Shown piece by piece: positions 1-9,647 of a stretch of DNA of 64,000 bases. The notes beneath the pieces were generated by a model, which saw only the letters and a list, made by a program, of their open reading frames with translations, was not told the origin of the DNA and searched no databases. Position numbers and translations under genes: made by a program. The DNA lies in the NCBI RefSeq assembly GCF_002899825.2, contig NZ_PPED02000003.1, positions 186,001 to 250,000 on the forward strand. Reading direction: 5' to 3'. The DNA is from Chryseobacterium phosphatilyticum. Its GTDB lineage: Bacteria > Bacteroidota > Bacteroidia > Flavobacteriales > Weeksellaceae. Position 1 is the stretch's first letter, and each line of letters starts with the position of its first letter.

Positions 1-961
1 ATCTGCTTGGAAGCATATTGTTTTTGATCTTTTCCAATGCCAGTTCTGCAGCGGCTTCACCCATTTTTTCCAAAGGCTGCTGTACGCTGGTCAGCTGAGG
101 ATATACCATGGTCGACAATTCCGTTCCGGAAAAACTTGCAATAGCAACTTCCTCGGGTATTCTTACTTTTTGTTCAAGAAGAAAATTCATGGCTCCCATG
201 GCAAGGGTATCACTGAAAGCAAAAATACTGTCGAATTCTATATTTTTATTCAATAGTTGTTTAACTGCTTTTTTCCCATGTTCGAAGGTCATTCCATCGG
301 TCTGTACGACCAGGTTTTCATCAAAAATATTGTATTTCATAAGAATGCGCTTATAACCATTTACTCTTTCTACAGCATTTCGGATGGTTGAAGGTCCCAT
401 GATATGTACAATCTTTTTCCTTTTAGTCTTAATTAAGTATTCCACCATTAATGAAGCTTTAATAGAATCATCAATAATAACCTTCGAAACATCCAGGGAT
501 TTGTGAGGAATTCGGTCAAAGAATATTAAAGGAGTTCCATTATCCATAATCTTTTGGTAGATGTCGTTATTCTGGGTTTCATGACAGAGATTAATAATAA
601 TGGCATCTACATTAAACTCTTCCATGAGCTGAAGATTTTTTCTCTCAATAAGAGGGTCTTCATCAGACTGAGTGATGATGATACGGTATCCGAGAGGGTA
701 CAGAATATTCTGAATTCCTTTCAGTACAGTGGATGAAAAAGGAGTAATCATTTCCGGTACTACAAACCCTATTGTCCGGGATTGTCCAGACTGTAAGTTC
801 AAAGCGGTAAGGTTGGGTTTATACCCCAATTTTTCAGCTGCATCCAGCACCTTTTTTCTTGTTTCTTCATTCACATTTTTATCATGAAGAAGTGCTCTGG
901 AGATGGTAGAGGTAGATAATGACAAAAATTTGGACAGATCTTTAATCGTAATACGTCTCAT
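1..961 (-). CDS. LacI-family transcriptional regulator (partial, C-terminus beyond the left edge)
   Basis: Reading the minus strand from the ATG at 961 gives an open frame of 320 codons that runs off the left edge. It begins MRRITIKDLSKFLSLSTST and shows the LacI N-terminal helix-turn-helix (about residues 4-25) and hinge, then a periplasmic-binding-protein-like sensor core with segments such as IGFVVPEMITPFSS (about residue 65) and FAFSDTLAMGA (about 255). It is transcribed away from the polyol operon at 1125, and two perfect palindromes lie in the shared promoter region. By analogy with the family it is a repressor of the divergent genes, released by a sugar or polyol. The ligand cannot be read from the sequence. 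Confidence 0.93.
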   Translation of the reverse strand, partial: MRRITIKDLSKFLSLSTSTISRALLHDKNVNEETRKKVLDAAEKLGYKPNLTALNLQSGQSRTIGFVVPEMITPFSSTVLKGIQNILYPLGYRIIITQSDEDPLIERKNLQLMEEFNVDAIIINLCHETQNNDIYQKIMDNGTPLIFFDRIPHKSLDVSKVIIDDSIKASLMVEYLIKTKRKKIVHIMGPSTIRNAVERVNGYKRILMKYNIFDENLVVQTDGMTFEHGKKAVKQLLNKNIEFDSIFAFSDTLAMGAMNFLLEQKVRIPEEVAIASFSGTELSTMVYPQLTSVQQPLEKMGEAAAELALEKIKNNMLPSR

Positions 962-1004
962 CAGCCTTGTTTTTTGGCTAAAAATAATAAAAAAATAGAC
1001 AATT

Positions 1005-1016
1005 GGGAACGTTCCC
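1005..1016. promoter_or_regulatory. Probable LacI-family operator, copy 1
   Basis: Perfect 12-bp palindrome GGGAACGTTCCC with the central CG pair that LacI/PurR-type repressors prefer. It lies between the regulator start (961) and the dehydrogenase start (1125). Confidence 0.8.
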
Positions 1017-1024
1017 GGATTTTT

Positions 1025-1036
1025 GGGAACGTTCCC
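1025..1036. promoter_or_regulatory. Probable LacI-family operator, copy 2
   Basis: Second identical GGGAACGTTCCC palindrome, 20 bp centre to centre from the first (about two helical turns), so two repressor dimers could bind the same DNA face. It lies about 90 bp upstream of the dehydrogenase start. Confidence 0.8.
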
Positions 1037-1124
1037 AGTTTGAATTTTGTAAAAAAAAGGACCGGTTAACCATTTGTTAATATAGTTTTAACGAATTGGT
1101 TAATATGATAACAATTTTACGATT

Positions 1125-2561
1125 ATGAGTATGATTTATTACAACGATGAGGTGTCGGAAACCCGCACAGGAATTTTACATATTGGAGTAGGAAACTTTC
1201 ACAGGGCTCACCAGCAGTTTTATACCAATATGCTGCTCAATGATGAAGATCAGAAAGATTGGGGAATTTGTGGAGTATGTTTGCTACCAGCAGATGAAAA
1301 GATCGTAAAGAATTTAAGAGCTCAGAATCTTCAGTATTCTCTTACCATTTGTGGAAGAAACGGAAAAGATGAGGTATATAAAATAGGGTCTTTGCGGGAA
1401 CTGATCTGGGGGGTAGAAGATCCGCAATCTGTTGTGAGAAAAATTGCAGATTCCTCTGTCAAAATCATCACTTTAACAATTACAGAAGGGGGCTATAATC
1501 TGGATAAAAAAACCGGAGAATTTATAGTAGGTGATGAGAAAATACAGCATGATCTGAAGAATCCTTCCCGTCCTGAAACTGTTTTTGGCTTCGTTGCAGA
1601 AGGATTACGCCAGAGAAAAATTCAACATGGAGGAGCAATGACTGTACTTTCATGTGATAATCTTCAGCATAACGGAAATACAACAAAAAAAGCTTTTATG
1701 TCATTTATAGAAGCACAGGATTCAGAACTGGCCGCATGGGTAAAGGAAAATGTAACTTTCCCCAACAGTATGGTAGATCGTATTACTCCGGCAACAACCG
1801 CGGAAGACGTGGAAAGATTAAACAAACGGAATGGGACAGATGACCGTGCTCCCGTATATTGTGAAGACTTTGCACAATGGGTTATTGAAGATGATTTTAT
1901 CGCAGGAAGACCCGCATGGGAAAGGGTAGGTGTAGAGTTTACAAATGATGTAACCGTATTTGAAAATATGAAACTAAGCTTACTGAATGCTTCCCATACC
2001 TTATTATCTTATCCGGCTTTCCTAATGGGTTACCGTAAAGTGGATCAGGCAATGGAGGATCAAAATCTTGTAAAATTCATCAGAGATTTTATGGATACAG
2101 ATAGTACTCCTTTCGTTCCTGCCCCTGAAAATACAGATCTTGAAAAATACAAGCAAACACTGATCGAAAGATTCGCCAATCATAGTGTAAGTGATCAGGT
2201 GAGCCGTTTGTGCTTCGACGGGATTTCAAAATTCCCGGTATATATCGTTCCAAACCTGGGTAAAATGATAAAAGGAGCAAAAGACCTTACCAGACCTGCA
2301 TTTCTTATCGCTTCTTACCGACATTATCTTAAATATAAAACAGACGATCAGGGTAATGTATTCGAGACAGCAGAACCCTGGATTACTGAGAGCGATCAGA
2401 AACTTATTGTTAGTGATAATCCACAGGACTTTCTGGAGTTGTCAGCTTTTAAAGGAGTCCAGCTAAAAGCTTCTGAACAGTTTATGAAATTATACAATCG
2501 CTTTGTTGAAGATATAAAAAACTCAGGGACAGATTCAGTTTTACAATCCATCATAAAATAA
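1125..2561 (+). CDS. Long-chain polyol dehydrogenase, mannitol dehydrogenase family
   Basis: The 478-aa product matches the polyol-specific long-chain dehydrogenase/reductase family, which includes mannitol 2-dehydrogenase and fructuronate/tagaturonate reductase. An N-terminal NAD-binding part carries GVGNFHRAHQQFY (about residues 21-33). The C-terminal catalytic part carries the K-x4-N-x2-H signature (K283, N288, H291). It is the first gene of a set with an MFS carrier 7 bp downstream, an outer-membrane protein and a PfkB kinase. That context fits oxidation of mannitol (or a similar polyol) to fructose, then phosphorylation. Uronate reductase is possible but no uronate isomerase or dehydratase is nearby. 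Control by the LacI-type regulator through the palindromes at 1005-1036 is inferred. Confidence 0.9.
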   Translation: MSMIYYNDEVSETRTGILHIGVGNFHRAHQQFYTNMLLNDEDQKDWGICGVCLLPADEKIVKNLRAQNLQYSLTICGRNGKDEVYKIGSLRELIWGVEDPQSVVRKIADSSVKIITLTITEGGYNLDKKTGEFIVGDEKIQHDLKNPSRPETVFGFVAEGLRQRKIQHGGAMTVLSCDNLQHNGNTTKKAFMSFIEAQDSELAAWVKENVTFPNSMVDRITPATTAEDVERLNKRNGTDDRAPVYCEDFAQWVIEDDFIAGRPAWERVGVEFTNDVTVFENMKLSLLNASHTLLSYPAFLMGYRKVDQAMEDQNLVKFIRDFMDTDSTPFVPAPENTDLEKYKQTLIERFANHSVSDQVSRLCFDGISKFPVYIVPNLGKMIKGAKDLTRPAFLIASYRHYLKYKTDDQGNVFETAEPWITESDQKLIVSDNPQDFLELSAFKGVQLKASEQFMKLYNRFVEDIKNSGTDSVLQSIIK

Positions 2562-2568
2562 TTAAGCC

Positions 2569-3918
2569 ATGCAGATCAATTCTTCAGATTTCGTTTCTTC
2601 AGATAATAAAACAAACAATGCGATACTGCCGTTTGTGATCATTACGTTTATCTATTTTATTGTAGGTTTTCTGACCACTGTGAATGAACAGCTGCAGGCT
2701 CCCCTGAAATTTACTTTCCTGAGCCATGCAGGTAGTCTTAAAAACACATTTACGACCCTGATTTCCTTTTTCTTCTTTTTAGGATATCTTCTGAACGGAA
2801 CGTTGGGAAGTAAATGGGTAAATGCCTTCGGATATAAGAATACAATTCTGCGTGGGCTTTTTTTTATGATTTCAGGTCTCTTTATGTATCTGTGTTCATC
2901 ATGGTTCGGAGATCATTACCCAGATTTTAAATTTAGAATAAAAGATGCTGTTATCCCTTTTGGATTCATCATTTTTGTTATTGGTTCTTATCTGATGGGG
3001 ACTTCAGCAGCAATCATTCAGGTAGTTGTAAATCCTTATGCAGCTTCATATGAACTGAAAGGAACTCAGCCCGTACAGCGCTTGAATATTCTGACAGCGA
3101 TCAATTCTATCGGAACTACTTCTGCGCCTTTTTTTGTTACTGTAGTCATGTTCAGCGGAATTTCCATTGAGAATATAGAAATCAGACAGCTTTTGTTTCC
3201 GCTTTCGGTGTTGATTGTCTGCATACTTACCGTAATGATCATCACGAAAAAGCTTCATCTTCCTGATCTTGCTCATACAAGGATTGTGGGAGAGGAAAAG
3301 CTTGAAAGAAGTATCTGGTCATTCAGGCATTTTGTGTTGGGAGTTTTGGCTATCTTTTTTTATGTAGGAACAGAGGTTGCCATAGGAGCTAATATTAATC
3401 TGTACGCTTTTGAGCTGATGGATTCTGGCCATCCTATCACATTTTTCGGAAAAACAGATATCATTGTAGGAGGAATGGATTTGGGAATTCATGCCTTATT
3501 ATCCACATTATACTGGGGTGGTTTCCTTGTAGGAAGAGCGGTATCAAGTTTCTTTAGTAAAATTTCCGCAAGAACTCAATTGATTACAACCACAGTGCTG
3601 GCAACCATTCTTGCCCTGATATCTATGATTACCCAGAATCTTTGGTTTCTTGTTGCAATCGGCCTTCTGCATTCATCCATGTGGAGCTGTATTTATACAC
3701 TTTCCATCAAAGGTTTGAATAAATATACTTCAAAAGCATCCGGTATTTTTATTTCTGCTGTATTTGGCGGAGCTGTATTTACGCTTATTCAGGGAGGTTT
3801 GGCAGATATTTTAGGTTCATGGAGATGGACGTGGTGGCTTACCGTAATCTGTGAACTGCTTATGCTTACCTATGCGCTGTTTGGATCGCGTATAAGAGAA
3901 AAGGACCTCATTCACTAA
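2569..3918 (+). CDS. MFS sugar/polyol transporter
   Basis: This 449-aa integral membrane protein has about 12 hydrophobic segments and resembles the FucP/glucose-galactose group of the major facilitator superfamily that Bacteroidota use for sugar uptake. It starts 7 bp after the dehydrogenase stop, so the two are very likely co-transcribed. The partner enzymes suggest that it brings a polyol or fructose across the inner membrane. It is a distant paralogue of the carrier at 41034. Substrate specificity is inferred from context only. Confidence 0.88.
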   Translation: MQINSSDFVSSDNKTNNAILPFVIITFIYFIVGFLTTVNEQLQAPLKFTFLSHAGSLKNTFTTLISFFFFLGYLLNGTLGSKWVNAFGYKNTILRGLFFMISGLFMYLCSSWFGDHYPDFKFRIKDAVIPFGFIIFVIGSYLMGTSAAIIQVVVNPYAASYELKGTQPVQRLNILTAINSIGTTSAPFFVTVVMFSGISIENIEIRQLLFPLSVLIVCILTVMIITKKLHLPDLAHTRIVGEEKLERSIWSFRHFVLGVLAIFFYVGTEVAIGANINLYAFELMDSGHPITFFGKTDIIVGGMDLGIHALLSTLYWGGFLVGRAVSSFFSKISARTQLITTTVLATILALISMITQNLWFLVAIGLLHSSMWSCIYTLSIKGLNKYTSKASGIFISAVFGGAVFTLIQGGLADILGSWRWTWWLTVICELLMLTYALFGSRIREKDLIH

Positions 3919-4003
3919 TCATATATTTTCTTTTAACTCATGTAATTATCCTGTAGACTATTACAGGATACAGGATAACTACTGCCTTAAAAACACTTGA
4001 ATC

Positions 4004-4729
4004 ATGTTAAAAAACTACTTACTATTTGTTTCCTCTTTTGTAGGAAGCTGTTTAGGTGCACAGGAAGTGCATTCAGCATTACAGCTTCGTAACAGCCATT
4101 TATGGCGCGGAATTGAAGTCTCTGCCGGACTTATTTATACCGGAGATTTACATCTTGATTATAAGAATTTTTATGCAGGATTTTGGGCTGGCGGTAATGT
4201 TGATGGTTCTTACAAAGAATTCAATAACTATATAGGATATAAGAATAAGCACCTTACATTGGAATTATGGGATATTTATAACTTTTCACCCGGAGCCACT
4301 TATAACAATAAGGAATTTTTTAATTATTCTGCGAGAGAAACCGGGCGTTTTTGGGATTTCAGATCTTATTATACCATAAGTGATCAGTTTCCTTTAGTTC
4401 TCAGCTGGAACACAGTTGTTTTCGGAAGAGACAGAAACAGTGAAAACACAGGGAATAAATATTCATCATTTGTTTCGGGAGAATATCCTGTATACAAAAA
4501 AGATAATCTTGAAGTAAGAGGAAGAGTAGGCTATGCTTTTGCCTTAGACAGTTATGGAGAAAAAAATAATTTCTTTGCTAAAGACTCTGGTTTCAATGAG
4601 GTAAGTCTTATTGTTTCAAAAAGCTTTACCATCGAAGGATATAAAATTCCCCTCGGGATCTGGGGAATGTGGAATCCGGTTAACAATAATGCATTTCTTC
4701 AGTTTTCTGTACAGGTTTATTCATTCTGA
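4004..4729 (+). CDS. Exported outer-membrane beta-barrel-like protein
   Basis: The 241-aa product has an N-terminal signal peptide (MLKNYLLFVSSFVGSCLGAQ, cleaved near residue 20). Alternating aromatic/polar strands follow, such as HLWRGIEVSAGLIYTGDLHL and FYAGFWAGGNVDGSYK, and the chain ends in aromatic ..VQVYSF as outer-membrane barrels do. It lies 85 bp after the MFS gene and 61 bp before the kinase. The likely role is a small outer-membrane pore or accessory for the polyol system, but no specific family is recognised. Confidence 0.65.
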   Translation: MLKNYLLFVSSFVGSCLGAQEVHSALQLRNSHLWRGIEVSAGLIYTGDLHLDYKNFYAGFWAGGNVDGSYKEFNNYIGYKNKHLTLELWDIYNFSPGATYNNKEFFNYSARETGRFWDFRSYYTISDQFPLVLSWNTVVFGRDRNSENTGNKYSSFVSGEYPVYKKDNLEVRGRVGYAFALDSYGEKNNFFAKDSGFNEVSLIVSKSFTIEGYKIPLGIWGMWNPVNNNAFLQFSVQVYSF

Positions 4730-4790
4730 AACAAGAAAATACAGATAGTAAATTTTTTACAAAATCAATACATTTAATTACTTTTATATA

Positions 4791-5711
4791 ATGGAATACA
4801 AAAAAAATAAAGCCATCTGTTTTGGAGAAGTGCTCTGGGATATTTTTCCGGGAGAGCAGAAAAGAGTAGGCGGTGCACCTTTTAACGTAGCCTATCATCT
4901 TTCCAAAATGGGCGTAGAAGTCAATATGATAAGCAGTATCGGTAACGATCAGCTTGGGCGTGATCTTTTGGATAAAATGAAAAACTGGAATATTCCTGCA
5001 GATCATGTCCAGATTAATACAGAGTACCCAACAAGTACGGTAGTTGCTACAGTAGATGAAAATAACGATGCTCATTATGATATTGTGGAAAGGGTAGCGT
5101 GGGATTTTATTGAAACAACTTTAGAAAATAGGGAAGTCATTAAGACAACAGATGTGTTTGTATTCGGAACTCTTGCAGCCCGAAACGAAAAATCCAGAAA
5201 TACCTTGTTCCAATTACTTGAAATCAGCAATTATAATGTTTTTGATATCAACCTCAGAGAACCTTATTATGAGGTTGGAATGATTAAAGATCTACTCCAT
5301 AAAACCCATCTTGCCAAATTCAACAAAGCAGAAATGCGTATGATGCTGGATTTTCTTGGAAAAGAATACACTACTGAAGAAGATGGGATACAATATCTTC
5401 AGGACCAGTTTGATCTGGGTGAAATTATTATTTCCAAAGGAAGCAAAGGTGCTCTGTATGCCTCTGATGGGAATTTTTATCTATATCCTACAATTCCGGT
5501 TACCGTAAAAGATACTGTGGGGAGCGGGGATTCATTTCTGGCAGGATTTCTTTCCAAAAAATTAGAAAAAGGAAGCACAGTTCATGAAATGATGACTCAG
5601 GCTGTTTCACTCGGCGCCTTCATTACATCGCAGGAAGGAGCATGTCCGGAATATTCATTAGAAGATTTTATCAGGTTCAAAAATGAATATCCTGTATCAG
5701 CTTTACACTAA
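4791..5711 (+). CDS. PfkB-family carbohydrate kinase (fructokinase-like)
   Basis: The 306-aa product is of normal length for ribokinase/PfkB kinases. The N-terminal substrate site shows CFGEVLWDIFPGEQKRVGGAPFN (split here as CFGEVLWDIFPG, then VGGAPFNVAYHLSKMG). The C-terminal signature DTVGSGDSFLAGF carries the catalytic base D247. It closes the polyol operon. If the dehydrogenase makes fructose from mannitol, this enzyme would make fructose 6-phosphate. Sugar specificity cannot be proven from sequence alone. Confidence 0.9.
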   Translation: MEYKKNKAICFGEVLWDIFPGEQKRVGGAPFNVAYHLSKMGVEVNMISSIGNDQLGRDLLDKMKNWNIPADHVQINTEYPTSTVVATVDENNDAHYDIVERVAWDFIETTLENREVIKTTDVFVFGTLAARNEKSRNTLFQLLEISNYNVFDINLREPYYEVGMIKDLLHKTHLAKFNKAEMRMMLDFLGKEYTTEEDGIQYLQDQFDLGEIIISKGSKGALYASDGNFYLYPTIPVTVKDTVGSGDSFLAGFLSKKLEKGSTVHEMMTQAVSLGAFITSQEGACPEYSLEDFIRFKNEYPVSALH

Positions 5712-5790
5712 AGCGGGAAATCTCATGTTAATTTAAAATGATTCTTGATGAAACATTTGGTAACTTTAGCCTACCACCAAAACAAAAGGT

Positions 5791-6486
5791 ATGCATCATC
5801 AGTTAGAAAAACATTACGTAAACAGAGTAGGCTGGCTTCGGGCGGCGGTATTGGGCGCCAATGACGGGTTATTGTCTACAACAAGTATTGTTATCGGTGT
5901 CGCAGCAGCAGAACCCGAACGTCATATCATTATTCTTGCTGCCCTAGCCGGAATGATTGCTGGTGCTATGTCAATGGCTGCCGGCGAATACGTTTCTGTA
6001 AGCTCTCAGGAGGATACCGAAAAAGCTGATTTGATGAGAGAGAAACGGGAATTGGAAGAAATGCCGGAAATAGAACTTCGTGAACTTGCCAAAGTCTATG
6101 AAAAAAGAGGATGTAGTAAAGAAACGGCAATGCAGGTAGCCATCGAACTTACTGAACATGATGCTTTGGGTGCCCATGCCCGGGATGAATTAGGAATCAA
6201 TGAGATAACGCAGGCCAAACCTTTACAAGCAGCTATTGCTTCATTCGGATCATTTGCTGTAGGAGCATTATTGCCTTTTACCGTTTCTCTTTTGGCTCCT
6301 CTTAAACAAATGGTGTATTTCCAATATGGATTTTCAATTATATTTTTAATGCTTCTGGGAGCTATCTCAGCAAGAGCAGGAGGAGCACACGTTGGAATTG
6401 CTATGTTGAGAATTTGCTTCTGGGGTACCGTAGCAATGGGAATTACAGCATTGGTAGGGCTTCTTTTTGGCGTGAATATAGCTTAA
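5791..6486 (+). CDS. VIT1/CCC1-family divalent metal transporter
   Basis: The 231-aa product carries the hallmarks of the vacuolar iron transporter family: WLRAAVLGANDGLLSTTSIVIGVAAA in the first membrane region and AMSMAAGEYVSVSSQEDTEKAD, followed by an acidic cytoplasmic stretch with ExxE-type clusters (about residues 77-115), then three further hydrophobic segments to the end. The family exports Fe2+/Mn2+ from the cytoplasm. The gene appears monocistronic and unrelated to its neighbours. Confidence 0.9.
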   Translation: MHHQLEKHYVNRVGWLRAAVLGANDGLLSTTSIVIGVAAAEPERHIIILAALAGMIAGAMSMAAGEYVSVSSQEDTEKADLMREKRELEEMPEIELRELAKVYEKRGCSKETAMQVAIELTEHDALGAHARDELGINEITQAKPLQAAIASFGSFAVGALLPFTVSLLAPLKQMVYFQYGFSIIFLMLLGAISARAGGAHVGIAMLRICFWGTVAMGITALVGLLFGVNIA

Positions 6487-6760
6487 AAAAGGGGAGATAA
6501 TCTAAAAATATTGTTCGTTGTTGTTTATGATATATTAAATTTTAGCTTTAAAATATCGGTGTTTATCGTAGATAGAGTAGTAGATTTTGATGTAATTAAT
6601 TGATTTATAGATTGTATTAAGCCTAACAAGTGTTAGTCGTAGAAATACTACACTTTTTCATATTTGTCTGAAAATATTCTTCAGGCTCATTTAATACATC
6701 TAAATTTGGTGATATAACCAATAACAAATCACAAAATATTAACGATTAAAATTTACAATC

Positions 6761-7168
6761 ATGGCAGAAAGAAACTCAAGAGGAATCTTAAAATTTAACA
6801 ACGGCGAAGGGCAAAAGCTTTTAAAGCTTAATTATACTGTAGCAAGATCTACAGACGTTTCAGGACGTGTAGCATCAGATCCTTCCAACGCATTAATCAA
6901 AATTACAGTGGAAGCTACAGAAAAATCTGATATTCTGGAAAGTCTTCTTAATGGAAAATACAAACCGACCGTAGGAGAGGTTACTTTCAACAAATCTCAC
7001 GAAGAAGGTACTTTAACAACACTAAAGTGGCAAAACGGTTATGTAATCCAGCACGAAGTAGACTTCGATGCAGTGGACGAAAATAGTATGTATATTTCTT
7101 TTGTCGTAAGTGCAGAACAAATTGATCTTGGAAACTCTTCCTATGATGGAGCTTGGCCCTCTGCATAA
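6761..7168 (+). CDS. tssD: T6SS tube protein TssD (Hcp), subtype iii
   Basis: This 135-aa protein fits the Bacteroidota TssD/Hcp family in length and pattern, with a beta-rich chain and no signal peptide. TssD forms hexameric rings that stack into the inner tube and carry effectors. It is preceded by a 274-bp AT-rich promoter region and followed by a strong hairpin terminator (7201-7242), so it can be expressed separately and to a high level, as tube proteins need. The spike gene follows at 7430. No sheath or baseplate genes are in the window, so the machine itself must be encoded elsewhere. Confidence 0.82.
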   Translation: MAERNSRGILKFNNGEGQKLLKLNYTVARSTDVSGRVASDPSNALIKITVEATEKSDILESLLNGKYKPTVGEVTFNKSHEEGTLTTLKWQNGYVIQHEVDFDAVDENSMYISFVVSAEQIDLGNSSYDGAWPSA

Positions 7169-7200
7169 GAATCCGATCACTTAAAAAACTTAAATAAGAA

Positions 7201-7242
7201 AACAGAATAGTTCATCCGCTAAGGACGCTGTTCTGTTTTTTT
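7201..7242 (+). terminator. Rho-independent terminator after tssD
   Basis: A 10-bp stem AACAGAATAG / CTGTTCTGTT (one G-T pair, 7201-7210 with 7228-7237) is followed by a T-run. It separates tube expression from spike expression. Confidence 0.85.
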
Positions 7243-7429
7243 GTCTGTTATTATCACGATCAGAGTGAATAAATCTCATTGAATATTTGTTATGAAATTG
7301 CTTTTATTTTTGAAATAAGATTGGTTGAAATTGGTTTTGTATTGTGAAAAATTTATAACTTTATAAAAAGGTCATTTATTTTTAAAATTATTGTAAGAGT
7401 AAAGATCTTTAACAAACACCTCATCTCAT

Positions 7430-9289
7430 ATGAATAAAAATACCTCGAATTCTGAAAAGATTTCCGAGAATCATATTCCCGGAATCAACCGTGTGGTGAA
7501 GCTGGATATAGTGATTGAAGGGAAAATGATTAAACACTTCAAGCACTTCCACTTAAAGCAGAGTGTGAAGAAACACCATGATTTTGAATTGACATTAGCT
7601 CATGATACCTTAGGTGGTATTCAAAATCACGATTTGGAAGAAGCCCAACAGTTTTTAGGGAAACGTTTAACTGTTGTTTTTAAATATAAAGATGTAGACG
7701 GAAGCCCTGAAAGAACCTTTGTTGGAGTTATTACAAAAGTAGGATTCAGCCAGGAAAATCATAGCCTTGGAAATATTGTATTGAAAGGCCAAAGCCCCAC
7801 TATTTTATTAGACGCCGCTCCACATACCCAAAGTTTTGGTGGCGAAAAACCTGTCAATATGGGAATTATTGCTTCCGAAGTGATTAAACAAGGAATTGAT
7901 AGTGGTAAGTTTGATGTGAAAGTGAATGCAAAAGCCTCTTCCCAGATTTTATATAGCGCTCAGTATAACGAAACTCATTATAATTATCTCTGCAGAATGG
8001 CAGAAGCCTATGGTGAACAGTTTTATTATGATGGTGAAGTACTGCATTTCGGAAATATGCCTCCACAGAATAAAGCATTAGAATTAGTATATGGAAGTAA
8101 CGTTTCTGATGTCAATGTAGAGTTGAAAGCAGTACATATTAAACCCAGTTTTTACGGATATAACAGCAGTTCGAATGCTAAGTTATCATCAGGAGCTACT
8201 CCTATAAAGCATGTAGGGAATTTAGCAAAAACAGCGTACCAGAATAATGAAGGAATCTTCAAAACTCCCTCATTGCAGGTGGCTCCTATCAAAGCAGCGA
8301 CTGATATGGATGTGGTAATTTCTCAAACCAGCACAGCGGGAAGCAAAGCCGTAGAAGTCTTTACCGTTTCGGGGGGTACTACCATTCCATTTTTACATCC
8401 CGGATGTGTTGCTGATATCAATATGCGAAAAACAGGTACAAACAGCAGTGCTTATTTTACCAAATTAATGATGACAGAAGTGATCCATGAAGTTGATGGA
8501 TTAGGACGCTATAAAGGACAATTTGAGGCAATCGCTTCAGATACAGGATATATTCCTACCCCAGATTTTACAATACCTATTGCACAGCCCCAGATTGCAA
8601 CGGTTATTTCCAATACAGATCCCCTGGAGCAGGGAAGAGTAAGCGTCAGATTCGACTGGCAGCTTCATGATACTACAAATTTTATCAGAATGATGGCTCC
8701 GGATGCCGGTGGAACAGATCAGATTACTCAAAACAGAGGATATGTAGCAGTTCCTGAAGTTGGAGATCAGGTCATGATAGGCTTTGTACACAACCATCCG
8801 GATCGTCCTTTTGTTATGGGAGGAATGTTTCATGGAGGTACTGCAATGGGAGGTGGAGTGAATAACCATTTAAAATCAATACAAACCAGAAGCGGAATCA
8901 GAATTCTGATGAATGATGAACAAGGCAGTGTTAATATTATTGATCCTAGCGGAAATAATTATTTTATGGATGGAAAAGGTAATATCGTTGTCACTGCTCC
9001 AAAGAATATGACATTTAATGCTGGTGAGAATCTGAATATTAATGTCGGTAAAGATATGAAAACAAGCGTTGGAAATGATAATACTACTAATATTATCAAT
9101 GATCACAAGTTCACCTCAAAAAATTATAAACAAACCGTTAACGAGAATAAAACCATTAATGTAACTGGTGACTTGAAGGAAACAACTTCTACCACTACTC
9201 ACAAAGCCAAAAATGGTGACATTCTGTTGCAGAGTTCAGGAGTAGCCAAAATGTTGGGTAAAATAGATGCTAAAGTGAATAAAGGCTAA
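7430..9289 (+). CDS. vgrG: T6SS spike protein VgrG/TssI
   Basis: The 619-aa product has phage-tail-hub architecture. The N-terminal gp27-like region (about 20-390) includes QYNETHYNYLCRMAEAYGEQFYYDG, split as QYNETHYNYLCRMAEAYG and EQFYYDG. A gp5-like OB fold (about 390-480) shows GRVSVRFDWQ and VPEVGDQVMIGFVHNHPDRPFVMGG. The C-terminus is a repetitive beta-helix needle with MKTSVGNDNTTNI and NVTGDLKET repeats. It forms the trimeric tip of the T6SS tube, onto which PAAR-like proteins sit. The five PAAR-like effectors further downstream are the natural cargo. It starts its own unit and is followed 5 bp later by a small membrane protein gene. Confidence 0.93.
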   Translation: MNKNTSNSEKISENHIPGINRVVKLDIVIEGKMIKHFKHFHLKQSVKKHHDFELTLAHDTLGGIQNHDLEEAQQFLGKRLTVVFKYKDVDGSPERTFVGVITKVGFSQENHSLGNIVLKGQSPTILLDAAPHTQSFGGEKPVNMGIIASEVIKQGIDSGKFDVKVNAKASSQILYSAQYNETHYNYLCRMAEAYGEQFYYDGEVLHFGNMPPQNKALELVYGSNVSDVNVELKAVHIKPSFYGYNSSSNAKLSSGATPIKHVGNLAKTAYQNNEGIFKTPSLQVAPIKAATDMDVVISQTSTAGSKAVEVFTVSGGTTIPFLHPGCVADINMRKTGTNSSAYFTKLMMTEVIHEVDGLGRYKGQFEAIASDTGYIPTPDFTIPIAQPQIATVISNTDPLEQGRVSVRFDWQLHDTTNFIRMMAPDAGGTDQITQNRGYVAVPEVGDQVMIGFVHNHPDRPFVMGGMFHGGTAMGGGVNNHLKSIQTRSGIRILMNDEQGSVNIIDPSGNNYFMDGKGNIVVTAPKNMTFNAGENLNINVGKDMKTSVGNDNTTNIINDHKFTSKNYKQTVNENKTINVTGDLKETTSTTTHKAKNGDILLQSSGVAKMLGKIDAKVNKG

Positions 9290-9294
9290 ATTCT

Positions 9295-9594
9295 ATGTTA
9301 AAAAAGATACTTATTGCTTTATTCTCCTCTGTGTTTTCGGTTATACTTATCGGTATCATTACATTAAGTGTTATGGATTCTACAGGATATGGTGATGGTG
9401 ATTGCGGCTGGCTGGCTGTATGGCTTTGCGGAGCTTTTCTGCCCATATTGTTTTTTCTGCCATTTATAATAACAGCCCAAAAGAACAAAAAAACAATAAG
9501 CGATTTTACAGTGTTTTGTATTTATTCAGATGGTATTGGCTTTATCATCATATCCGTGATCTTACTGATTATAGTTCCGTGGTTATGCTCCTGA
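9295..9594 (+). CDS. Small integral membrane protein of unknown function
   Basis: The 99-aa product has three hydrophobic stretches (about residues 4-27, 39-60 and 72-97) and a short charged loop AQKNKKT. It lies 5 bp after vgrG and directly before the DUF2931 genes, so it is probably co-transcribed. It could be a small immunity or accessory protein of the T6SS island, but nothing in the sequence proves this. Confidence 0.55.
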   Translation: MLKKILIALFSSVFSVILIGIITLSVMDSTGYGDGDCGWLAVWLCGAFLPILFFLPFIITAQKNKKTISDFTVFCIYSDGIGFIIISVILLIIVPWLCS

Positions 9595-9647
9595 AAACAA
9601 GAATAATGATATCAAAAAATATACAAATAATTACTAAGATTTTAAGA

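Noticed and set aside
9402..9647. Extended N-terminus of the DUF2931 gene (82 further codons in frame)
   Set aside because: It overlaps the small membrane protein gene in another frame and would bury the signal peptide that starts at 9648. The paralogue at 10812 starts at the equivalent point.
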